Of a stretch of DNA of 50,250 nt, positions 42,990-50,250 are shown in pieces. The position numbers and the translations under genes were made by a program. The DNA comes from Clostridium sp. Lineage in GTDB: Bacteria > Bacillota_I > Bacilli_A > RF39 > UBA660. The notes below the pieces were generated by a model. It worked only from the letters and a program-made list of their open reading frames with translations, was not told the origin of the DNA and did no database searches. How positions within the stretch are numbered: the stretch's first letter is position 1; each line of letters opens with the position of its first letter. The DNA is taken from contig JAMPDH010000009.1 in NCBI GenBank assembly GCA_023665725.1, positions 1 to 50,250 on the forward strand, given 5' to 3'.

Positions 42990-44247
42990 CAGTATCACCT
43001 TCCAATAAATATACTGTATCAATATGTATTTTTTTAACTATATCTACTACCATACTTTTATTTACTTTTTTAATATTTTTAATTCTTTCTTCTACTAAAT
43101 CAAAATCTAAATATTCATGTGATTCATAAGAATTTATAATTGAATTTTGAGAATCTGTTATACTTTCATATGCACTTATATATGTAGTTATAGCTGCCTC
43201 AATATCTTCTTCCTTAAAATCTCCTTTTTCCATCTTTTTAACTTGTTTTTTTATAAGATTTAAACATTTTTTAAAAGCCTCTTTATTTATACCTGCTCTA
43301 ATTTTCATTATATTATTAACCGGACTATATGAAGCATTTATAGAGTAACATAATGAATTTTTTTCCCTAACTTCTTTAAATAATTTAGAATTAGGTCCTC
43401 CACCTAATAAAAACTCATATACTCGCATTACATACTTTTTTTCAAAATCATTAAGTTTATCTAATTTAAAATTTATTATTAAATTACTTTGTTCAAAATG
43501 CATTTTTTCAATAACTATTTTAGTTCTTTTTCTGTAAGTTTTATGTTCAAGAAAATGTGTCCCTAATGGTTTCTTTATAGTTTTTATTTTAAATTTTTTA
43601 CTAAATTCTTGTTTTATTTCATCTTCATTTATATCTCCAATTACAAATATATCTACACAATCACTTTTTAACATTGATTCATAATAATCATATAAAGATT
43701 TTTCATCAATGTGCTCTAAATCTTCAATATAACCTATCGCATTAAATGAATAACTGGCCTTCTTATCAGTTTCTTCATCTGCCCTTAAATTACTATAAAA
43801 TCTTGGATTTTCTTTTTGAGATTCTAATTCTTGCTTCAATGATTCAAAAGCTAAATTAAATGGTTCTTTACAAAATTTATTATTTTCAATATCAGGCTCA
43901 AATAATAACTCGAATATAAAATCTAATGATTTTTTAACCTGATCCTTTTCTGTATATTTATCATTTAAAAATGTAGAAGATATTCTAAATATACTAAAAT
44001 TTCCAGATATATATGTAGAAGTATTTACAGACAAACCGTATAAATCTTGAGTTTTAATTTCTAATAATCTATTACTTTTATAATTTTTATTAGATTGCAA
44101 TAACACCTTAGATAATAAACTACTTTTTGTAAGATCGCTCTTCTTAACTTTTCTTTTAAAATTTATTCTCACTGTAACAGTTTTAAATTTATCGGTATTT
44201 ATAAGATGTAGATTATAAGAACCTAAATCAATTTTTTTATATTTCAT
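42982..44247 (-). CDS. M16-like protein without zinc motif (YmfF-like)
   Basis: 421 residues. M16 fold by LLSKVLLQSNKNYKS, DLYGLSVNTSTYISGN, EFLLGGGPNSKLFKEVREKNSLCYSINASY, but HxxEH is missing from the N-terminal domain, so it is the inactive partner. It would pair with the downstream active protein, as two-subunit M16 peptidases do. The stop overlaps the next start by eight bases. Confidence 0.9.
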   Translation of the reverse strand: MKYKKIDLGSYNLHLINTDKFKTVTVRINFKRKVKKSDLTKSSLLSKVLLQSNKNYKSNRLLEIKTQDLYGLSVNTSTYISGNFSIFRISSTFLNDKYTEKDQVKKSLDFIFELLFEPDIENNKFCKEPFNLAFESLKQELESQKENPRFYSNLRADEETDKKASYSFNAIGYIEDLEHIDEKSLYDYYESMLKSDCVDIFVIGDINEDEIKQEFSKKFKIKTIKKPLGTHFLEHKTYRKRTKIVIEKMHFEQSNLIINFKLDKLNDFEKKYVMRVYEFLLGGGPNSKLFKEVREKNSLCYSINASYSPVNNIMKIRAGINKEAFKKCLNLIKKQVKKMEKGDFKEEDIEAAITTYISAYESITDSQNSIINSYESHEYLDFDLVEERIKNIKKVNKSMVVDIVKKIHIDTVYLLEGDTDE

Positions 44248-44285
44248 GTTTCACCTCTTTATTATTATGCTATTTTTTTATTATT

Positions 44286-45002
44286 TTATAATAGTATTGA
44301 TGTATCAAGTGCGATTTTAATCATTTCATTTAAAGAATTTTGTCTTTCTTCACCTGTTATTTCTCTACTATCATATGGACTATCTACAACAGTTAACAAA
44401 CAACTTGCTTTCTTATTTAATATTTTAGCAATAAAAAATAATCCATAAGCTTCCATCTCACTTGCAATTGAATTTAAATCACTTGGGTAATTTGACATAT
44501 ATTTTTCATTATCTACATAAACATTAAAAACATCACTAGTTATAATAGTTCCTACTTTTAATGGAATATTTACTTTATTTGCTGCTTCTATTATTTTTTC
44601 ATTTAAACTAGTAGATGCCTGCATTACTTTATCTTTTGTACCATCAAAAAGTTCAGCAAATGTGCTTAAACTATATGAACTGGTTGCTAAAAGAACGTCT
44701 AGTATTTTTATATCTTCTCTATTCGATCCACAAGTTCCAATTCTAATTATATTTTCAACATCATAAAATTTATATAATTCATATGAATATATACCAATAC
44801 TTGGAATTCCCATACCAGATCCCATTACAGTTATTTCATTACCATTATATGTTCCTGTATAAGCATACATATTCCTTAAAGTATTAACAATCCTTACATT
44901 TTCTAAAAATTTTTCTGCTATAAATTTAGCGCGTAATGGATCTCCTGGCATTATTACTGTTTTAGCTATTTCCCCTTTTTTCGCACTTATATGTGGTGTC
45001 AT
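44286..45002 (-). CDS. deoD: Purine-nucleoside phosphorylase
   Basis: 238 residues, normal for the hexameric PNP. MTPHISAKKGEIAKTVIMPGDPLRAKFIAEKFL at the start, VMGSGMGIPSIGIYSYEL near 58, and IASEMEAYGLFFIA and VVDSPYDSREITGEERQNSL in the second half. Splits purine (deoxy)nucleosides with phosphate. It has a strong GGAGG site and runs toward the M16-type pair. Confidence 0.96.
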   Translation of the reverse strand: MTPHISAKKGEIAKTVIMPGDPLRAKFIAEKFLENVRIVNTLRNMYAYTGTYNGNEITVMGSGMGIPSIGIYSYELYKFYDVENIIRIGTCGSNREDIKILDVLLATSSYSLSTFAELFDGTKDKVMQASTSLNEKIIEAANKVNIPLKVGTIITSDVFNVYVDNEKYMSNYPSDLNSIASEMEAYGLFFIAKILNKKASCLLTVVDSPYDSREITGEERQNSLNEMIKIALDTSILL

Positions 45003-45069
45003 TTTATCATCCTCCTATTAATAGTATACCACAATAATACCATTAAAACCTTTTGATTTTTATATAAAT

Positions 45070-45097
45070 TTGCATTTTTATAAAAATGTGCTATAAT
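45070..45097 (+). promoter_or_regulatory. Promoter of the 163-residue unknown gene
   Basis: TTGCAT (45070-45075), 16-base spacer ending in the extended TGTGC, TATAAT (45092-45097). A GGAGGGG ribosome site follows. Confidence 0.75.
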
Positions 45098-45122
45098 ACA
45101 TACTTAATTCGGAGGGGATAAT

Positions 45123-45614
45123 ATGACTTTTTATGTAAAAGATAATAATAAAATAAGTCTATATTCTATTGACATTGATATTTACAAATTATCAAGTTTA
45201 AAAAGAAAAATAGATTTATTAGATGATAAAGGCATACTTAGAAATAAAAAAAATATAAGTTATGTTGAATTTGATCCACATTTTTTATCTATATTATGTT
45301 ATAAATTTATAGATGCTAAAAATAGTTTAGAAATTACTAAAATTATAAATGAATTAATTAAATATTTAGATGGAGAAATAAACGCTAATGAAATATGCTT
45401 ATGTAAAGAATTAATAGAAATATTAAATATAACTAAAGTAGATAATGATGCAAATAAATTATTACAACATGATATTAAAGAAGAAGTATCATCTATAAAT
45501 AATTTCTTTGATAAATTCGATAAAATTATAAGTAAAAAAGAAGAAAAAAGTATTCAAAACAGTATTTTCAACAGCATTCCTGAATACTCCAATTTATATT
45601 TAATAATGAATTAA
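45123..45614 (+). CDS. Unknown protein, 163 residues
   Basis: Not recognised. Helical, acidic/basic with no membrane segment; it starts MTFYVKDNNKISLYSIDIDI and has a Lys/Glu-rich C-terminal third (KFDKIISKKEEKS). It has its own good promoter and GGAGGGG site and ends at a bidirectional terminator shared with the convergent gene. Divergent from deoD. Confidence 0.75.
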   Translation: MTFYVKDNNKISLYSIDIDIYKLSSLKRKIDLLDDKGILRNKKNISYVEFDPHFLSILCYKFIDAKNSLEITKIINELIKYLDGEINANEICLCKELIEILNITKVDNDANKLLQHDIKEEVSSINNFFDKFDKIISKKEEKSIQNSIFNSIPEYSNLYLIMN

Positions 45615-45640
45615 AAAAAATAGGAATCCCTATTTTTTTT
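45613..45640. terminator. Bidirectional terminator between two unknown genes
   Basis: AAAATAGG and CCTATTTT with a 4-base loop, flanked by A and T runs. Confidence 0.85.
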
Positions 45641-46469
45641 AATTTATTGAACCTGGCCATAATTTCTTTTTTTCTTTTTCTTTTACAAATCTACTTTTTG
45701 TAAGCTCATTTAAATTTTCATCATTTAATTTTTTCTGATACACATTATAAACTGGTATATCTTTAAATGTCTGAAAAGACCCTTTATCATACAAACTACC
45801 TTTTTTAATAATTTCAAAATCATATATCAATACTTCATTACTTGATTTATCATTATTAACTTTCATATAAACTTCATATAAATAAGGTTTTCCATACCCT
45901 TTTTTTAAAGCTTTTGGTTGTTTTATATACATATGAATTTTATCATAAAGTATAAGTTGTAAATTTTCTTCACTTTCATCGTAATAAGATGCATCCTGAC
46001 AAGTTGAATGTACATTAAATTTTTCTGGTTCAGAAAAGTCTATTATTTCCTGAATAAATTTTGTATTTTGATATAATCTTGGTGTACCATTTTCTTCTAT
46101 TAAGTATGATGAACAAACATAATTCCAAAAAGATGCCACTCCAGATGAATTAATAAATAATGTTTTTTTACCATTTAAAATTGGTATTATTGAAAACTGT
46201 TTACTATTTATAAAAATAGCATAGTAATCATTATATGAATTATCTTTAAGAAATAAATTAGTAAAATTTTTATCTTGCATATATTTAGAACATATTGAAC
46301 GTTCTTTCTCACTTATATTTTGAAATAAAACTTCTTCGCCTGTTAATAATTCCATCTCACCAAAATTTTCATAGTAAATTGATTTAACCTGTGCTGTGTT
46401 AAAATTTTTAAAACTTTTTAATTTATCTTCATGTTTTTTTAATATTAATGGAAAAACATCAAACATCAT
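45639..46469 (-). CDS. Unknown protein, 276 residues
   Basis: Not recognised. No signal or membrane segment; mixed alpha/beta with aromatic-rich stretches (SSGVASFWNYVCSSYLI, YYDESEENLQLILYDKIHMYI, KGYGKPYLYEVYMKV). GAGGGTGA precedes a pair of ATG codons, of which either could start. It lies 64 bp downstream of uvrA's stop in the same direction. Confidence 0.7.
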   Translation of the reverse strand: MMFDVFPLILKKHEDKLKSFKNFNTAQVKSIYYENFGEMELLTGEEVLFQNISEKERSICSKYMQDKNFTNLFLKDNSYNDYYAIFINSKQFSIIPILNGKKTLFINSSGVASFWNYVCSSYLIEENGTPRLYQNTKFIQEIIDFSEPEKFNVHSTCQDASYYDESEENLQLILYDKIHMYIKQPKALKKGYGKPYLYEVYMKVNNDKSSNEVLIYDFEIIKKGSLYDKGSFQTFKDIPVYNVYQKKLNDENLNELTKSRFVKEKEKKKLWPGSIN

Positions 46470-46533
46470 AAAATCACCCTCTAAATAAGATAATAATATA
46501 TAAATTAACTGTTGTCAATAATTATAAAAATAG

Positions 46534-49347
46534 TTATTTTAATAAAGGCTTTAAAAACTGACCAGTATAACTTTCACTTACCTTAGATACATCTTCAGGT
46601 GTACCAGTTGCAACAACAGTTCCACCCCCATCGCCACCTTCTGGTCCTAAATCTATTATGTAATCACTTACCTTTATAACATCTAAGTTATGTTCAATCA
46701 CTACCACTGTATCACCATTATCAACGATACGATTTAATATGACAAGTAATTTTTTAATATCATGAGTATGTAATCCCGTTGTTGGTTCATCTAATATAAA
46801 TAAACTTTTCCCTGTAGGTTTTTTTTGAAGTTCTTTAGCAAGCTTTACTCTTGCGGCCTCACCACCTGAAAGTGTTGGAGCAATTTGACCTAATTTTATA
46901 TAAGTAAGACCTACATCCATTAGTACTTTAAGTTTATTTTTTACTTTTGGATGATTTTCAAAAAACTCATAAGCTTCTTCTACTCTCATTTCTAATATAT
47001 CATATATATTTTTACCTTTATATTTTATGCTTAAAGTTTCACTATTAAACCTTGTACCATTACATACTTCACATGGAACGTAAACATCTGGTAAAAAATG
47101 CATTTCTATTTTTTTTACTCCATCCCCCCAACAAGCTTCACATCTACCACCTTTTACATTAAATGAAAATCTACTCTTATCATATCCTTTCATTTTAGCT
47201 TCTTTTGTTTGTGAGAAAACATCTCTTATATCATCAAATACACCTGTATACGTTGCTGGATTACTTCTAGGTGTACGACCTATTGGCGCTTGAGAAATAT
47301 TTATAACTTTATCAATATATTCTAATCCTTTTACACTTTTATGTTCACCTGGTTTAGTTTTAGAACGATATAAATTATTGGAAACAATTTTATATAAAAG
47401 TTCATTTACTAAGGTACTTTTACCGCTTCCACTAACCCCTGTTACACATATAAATTTTCCTAAAGGAAATTTAACATTAATGTTTTTTAGATTATTTTCT
47501 TTAGCACCTTTTATTTCTAAAAAACATCCATTTCCTTTTCTTCTTGTTTTAGGCAAATCTATTTTTTCTTTTCCTGATAAATATCTACCTGTTAAACTAT
47601 TGTCATTTTTCATAACCTCTTCTGGTGTCCCTTGCGCTACCACCTTACCACCATGAAGTCCTGCCCCTGGACCAATGTCTACTAAATAATCACTTGCAAG
47701 CATAGTATCTGTATCGTGTTCTACTACTATCAATGTATTACCTAAATCTCTCATTTCTAACATTGAGTTTATAAGTCTTTGATTATCTCTTTGATGAAGA
47801 CCAATACTAGGTTCATCTAATACATATAAAACTCCTGTAAGGCGAGAACCTATTTGTGTTGCAAGACGTATTCTTTGTGCTTCACCACCCGAAAGTGTCC
47901 CAGCTTCACGTGCAAGTGTTAAATAAGAAAGACCAACATTTTCTAAAAATTCTAACCTTGAATTAATTTCTTTTACAATAAGCTCTGCTATTTTTTGTTG
48001 TTCTTTATTGAGCTTTAAATTATTAATAAATTTATGTAATGCACCTATACTTAAAAGTGTTGCTTCATATATATTTTTTCCATTTAAATAAACTGATAAT
48101 ACTGAATCATCAAGCCTTGAACCATTGCATTTTGGACATGTACTTTCTATCATGTAATTTTCTATCCAATCTCTAATCCACGTACTTTTTGTTTCAACAT
48201 AACGTCTTTCTAAATTAGTAATAATTCCCTCAAAATAATCAGTAGTTGTTCTTGTATTACCATTTTTAGAAATATAATTAAATTCTAATGGCTCATTAGA
48301 CCCATATAATATTATATCCAAATCTTTCCTTGGTAAATCTTTGACCTTTTTATTTAAATCTATTCCATAATGTTTAGCGACTGTATTTATTTGTGTACTT
48401 ATTATACTTTGTTCTTCATCCAAATTTATTGCTACTATGGCGCCTTCATTTATACTTAATGTTTTATTTGGAATTATTAAATCTTCATCTATAGATAATT
48501 TTATTCCAAGTCCTTTACATTCACTACAAGCTCCATAAGGTGCATTAAATGAAAACATTCTTGGTTCTAATTCTGGAAGAGAAAAATCGCATTCAGGACA
48601 AGCATATTTTTCACTCATTATAATTGGTTCATGCCCTACTATATCTATTACAACCTTACCTTTGGATAATTTTGCTGCCGTTTCTATTGAATCATATAAA
48701 CGACTTCTAATCCCATCTTTGATAATAATTCTATCAACTACAACCTGAATATTATGCTTTTTAGTTTTAGATAATTCTTTCAATGAATCTCCATCTAACT
48801 CTTCGTCATCAATAATAAATCTAAAATATCCATCTTTTTTTAAACTTTCTAATAATTCTTTATGTGTACCTTTTTCACCATATATTATTGGACTTAATAC
48901 CTTAATTTTAGTATTTTCTTCTAAATTCATTATTTGATTAGTCATTTCTTCATAACTCTGACTAGTTATTGGTTTTTTATGAACAGGACAATATGGTACT
49001 CCAATTCTTGCATATAAAAGTCTCAAAAAGTCATATATCTCAGTAACTGTTCCAACTGTACTCCTTGGATTTTTATTTGTAGTTTTTTGATCTATACTTA
49101 TAGCAGGGCTTAATCCCTCAATAGAATCTACATTAGGTTTATCTGTTCCACCCAAAAATTGTTTAGCATAGTTATTTAAACTTTCTATGTACCTTCTTTC
49201 GCCTTCTGCATATATTGTATCAAAAGCAAGACTGCTTTTACCACTTCCACTTACTCCTGTCATTACTATTAATTTATTTTTTGGAAGTTCTATATCTATA
49301 TTTTTTAAATTATTTTCCCTCGCACCTTTTATTATTATCTTATCCAT
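46534..49347 (-). CDS. uvrA: Excinuclease ABC subunit A
   Basis: 937 residues from ATG 49347, five bases after AGGTGA; a GTG at 49356 lies inside that site. Two ABC ATPase modules: Walker A VMTGVSGSGKSSLAFDTIY near residue 30 and VTGVSGSGKSTLVNELLY near 637. The signatures are TLSGGEAQRIRLATQIGSR and TLSGGEAARVKLAKELQKK. Zinc clusters: CPECDFSLPE...CSECKGLG, CPKCNGS, and the C-terminal CEACWGDG...CEVCNGTRF. Recognises DNA damage and loads UvrB; partner of UvrC (17610). uvrB, usually next to it, is not in the window. Confidence 0.97.
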   Translation of the reverse strand: MDKIIIKGARENNLKNIDIELPKNKLIVMTGVSGSGKSSLAFDTIYAEGERRYIESLNNYAKQFLGGTDKPNVDSIEGLSPAISIDQKTTNKNPRSTVGTVTEIYDFLRLLYARIGVPYCPVHKKPITSQSYEEMTNQIMNLEENTKIKVLSPIIYGEKGTHKELLESLKKDGYFRFIIDDEELDGDSLKELSKTKKHNIQVVVDRIIIKDGIRSRLYDSIETAAKLSKGKVVIDIVGHEPIIMSEKYACPECDFSLPELEPRMFSFNAPYGACSECKGLGIKLSIDEDLIIPNKTLSINEGAIVAINLDEEQSIISTQINTVAKHYGIDLNKKVKDLPRKDLDIILYGSNEPLEFNYISKNGNTRTTTDYFEGIITNLERRYVETKSTWIRDWIENYMIESTCPKCNGSRLDDSVLSVYLNGKNIYEATLLSIGALHKFINNLKLNKEQQKIAELIVKEINSRLEFLENVGLSYLTLAREAGTLSGGEAQRIRLATQIGSRLTGVLYVLDEPSIGLHQRDNQRLINSMLEMRDLGNTLIVVEHDTDTMLASDYLVDIGPGAGLHGGKVVAQGTPEEVMKNDNSLTGRYLSGKEKIDLPKTRRKGNGCFLEIKGAKENNLKNINVKFPLGKFICVTGVSGSGKSTLVNELLYKIVSNNLYRSKTKPGEHKSVKGLEYIDKVINISQAPIGRTPRSNPATYTGVFDDIRDVFSQTKEAKMKGYDKSRFSFNVKGGRCEACWGDGVKKIEMHFLPDVYVPCEVCNGTRFNSETLSIKYKGKNIYDILEMRVEEAYEFFENHPKVKNKLKVLMDVGLTYIKLGQIAPTLSGGEAARVKLAKELQKKPTGKSLFILDEPTTGLHTHDIKKLLVILNRIVDNGDTVVVIEHNLDVIKVSDYIIDLGPEGGDGGGTVVATGTPEDVSKVSESYTGQFLKPLLK

Positions 49348-49488
49348 TATATTCACCTAACTTTACACATCTAAATATATCACAAGAACATACGTTTGTC
49401 AATTGTGAAAATATTTATAATTTATTTTCGATTATATCATAATTATTTATATTTTTAAATATTTTTAATTTTTTTTGTTATATAAAAC

Positions 49489-49517
49489 TTGATAAAATAA
49501 TAAAAATATAGTAGAAT
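49489..49517 (+). promoter_or_regulatory. Promoter of tRNA-Ser
   Basis: TTGATA (49489-49494), 17-base spacer, TAGAAT (49512-49517), 16 bases before the tRNA. Confidence 0.7.
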
Positions 49518-49532
49518 TAATTTATGGTGCTT

Positions 49533-49623
49533 GGAGTAGTACTCAAGAGGCTGAAGAGGCGCCCCTGCTAAGGGTGTAGGTCGGGTAACTGGCGCGAGAG
49601 TTCAAATCTCTCCTACTCCGCCA
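49533..49623 (+). tRNA. tRNA-Ser (anticodon GCU)
   Basis: 91 bases with a long variable arm, as expected for serine. Acceptor GGAGTAG/CTACTCC, anticodon loop CTGCTAA giving GCU, T arm GAGAG-TTCAAAT-CTCTC, and encoded CCA at the end. It decodes AGC/AGU. Confidence 0.97.
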
Positions 49624-49634
49624 TTTAGTTAAAC

Positions 49635-49677
49635 AAAAAGTCTTAATTTCTTTTAATAGAAACTAAGACTTTTTTTC
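49635..49677 (+). terminator. Terminator of tRNA-Ser
   Basis: AAAAGTCTTA and TAAGACTTTT with a second inner stem (TTTC/GAAA), followed by a run of T. Confidence 0.85.
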
Positions 49678-49728
49678 TAATATATAATTAATAGATAAAA
49701 TTTTACTAAACAAAAAACAGAAAAAATC

Positions 49729-49758
49729 TAATTTTGTTTAGTATACTAAACAAAATTA
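49729..49758. repeat. Perfect 30-bp palindrome
   Basis: TAATTTTGTTTAGTA is followed immediately by its exact complement TACTAAACAAAATTA. A further half-site TACTAAACAAAA lies at 49704-49715. It sits about 48 bp before the AAA ATPase remnant and could be its operator. Confidence 0.9.
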
Positions 49759-49805
49759 ACAAATAACATATGCAATGATGTAATCTATTTAGAAAGTACG
49801 ATATC

Positions 49806-50027
49806 ATGATTATTCGAGAAAAATATTTATCTAAAGACCATTTTATGATCAGGACCTTATAAAAGTTATAACTGGTATAAGAAGGTGTGGTAAATAAATA
49901 ATTTTATCTCAAATTATTGATGAAATTATGGAAAAAGCTATTAATTCTTTTAAAGCAAAATATAAAGAAAATGTTTCTATTTTTATAACTGGTTCTAATA
50001 GTGATTTATTATCTGGATAACTTGCAA
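49806..50027 (+). pseudogene. AAA_14/DUF4143-type ATPase remnant
   Basis: Pieces of one ATPase in different frames: MIIREKYLSKDHF at 49806, then KVITGIRRCGK (a Walker A start) followed by a stop, IILSQIIDEI, and after a jump that removes most of the protein KYKENVSIFITGSNSDLLSG, which hits TAA. The AAA_14 family has RELYLxK..LIKVITGIRRSGKS and SIFITGSNSxLLSGELAT, matching the order. In-frame stops and an internal deletion of several hundred residues show decay. Confidence 0.75.
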
Positions 50028-50217
50028 CTACATCATCATTAAAGTTATTGCAATCAATTATTTTTTTATCATTGCGATTTTGCAAATAAGTTAATAACTG
50101 AGACTGCCTTTGGTTTTTTTCTGGGTATAATAACAAGTAATCATCTAAAATTTTAATAAGTTGTTTACCATGAGGCCTTTCTGTAAATTTATCTGAATTT
50201 TCATTTGTTTGCTTGTT
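50022..50217 (-). pseudogene. NUDIX-hydrolase-like N-terminal fragment
   Basis: Open minus-strand frame between a TAA at 50218-50220 and the join with the ATPase remnant. It encodes GKQLIKILDDYLLLYPEKNQRQSQLLTYLQNRNDKKII followed by DCNNFNDDVVAS, the pattern that begins a group of NUDIX hydrolases (LYPEEKERQSQLLNYL... then WNNFNGHVVA). The NUDIX box itself is absent; the frame then continues antisense into the ATPase remnant. It is therefore a broken gene joined head-on to another. Confidence 0.5.
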
Positions 50218-50250
50218 TTAATAAATGACAGATAGTATAATATTTTATAG

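Noticed and set aside
49909-50136. Minus-strand frame of 75 residues as a single gene
   Set aside because: Its two halves come from a NUDIX-like fragment and from the antisense of an ATPase remnant, so it is a join artefact, not a gene.

Overview
The window is very AT-rich, uses UGA as a normal stop (tryptophan is UGG), and carries typical Gram-positive genes. Most genes start behind AGGTG/GGAGG-type ribosome binding sites and most lie on the minus strand. Recognisable GerE, CotE, GerM, YunB, SpoIIIAH and YjcZ-like small proteins point to an endospore-forming member of the class Bacilli. The extreme AT content suggests an uncultured gut-type lineage (RF39/RFN20- or Erysipelotrichales-like), but I cannot place it more exactly. 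Sporulation here is inferred from gene content, not observed.

Layout. 1-4026: a surface/export locus with a truncated Ig-repeat protein, a Ser/Gly/Asn repeat protein, a PH-domain protein and signal peptidase I (lepB). 4226-8091: yunB, a CBS-pair protein, a 50-residue peptide gene and recD2. 8273-13325: an accessory stretch with a GGCT-like gene, an amidoligase remnant, an unrecognised gene pair, and a DNA-repair-flavoured run (ogt, tag, MmcQ/YjbR-like, ASCH, DUF1848), ending in a decayed Rpn-family nuclease at 13390-13963. 13991-19379: uvrC, a pseudopilin, mutL and murC. 19455-20792: two YjcZ-like peptide genes and prsA. 20942-26902: a division/wall cluster murG-murB-ftsQ-ftsA-ftsZ followed by an HPt-receiver fusion gene. 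27018-28952: yigZ and two unknown genes. 29257-31251: tRNA-Arg, gerM, gerE and spoIIIAH. 31340-36297: an ABC exporter, a small unknown gene, rseP, cdsA, khpA and rpsP. 36374-38653: cotE, a CysE-like acyltransferase, an MBL hydrolase and a zinc-ribbon membrane protein. 38741-38936: a very short hydrophobic peptide gene facing a convergent candidate RNA. 39043-45002: a U32 protein, a second pseudopilin, two M16-type proteins and deoD. 45123-49347: two unknown genes and uvrA. 49533-50250: tRNA-Ser, a 30-bp perfect palindrome, and remnants of an AAA ATPase and a NUDIX-like gene.

How the genes fit together. Housekeeping operons (wall precursors and division; mismatch and excision repair; membrane proteolysis and lipid synthesis) alternate with single sporulation genes. 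Three of the sporulation units (gerE, cotE, the YjcZ-like pair) are preceded by the same AC-N16/17-CATAnnnTA pattern, as expected for sigma-K promoters, and gerM has a sigma-E-like promoter inside the gerE terminator. The most novel candidates are the peptide/antisense pair near 38.8 kb, which is laid out like a type I toxin-antitoxin locus; the dyad and GerE-like box at gerE; the HPt-receiver fusion behind ftsZ; and the two orphan paralogous pseudopilins.
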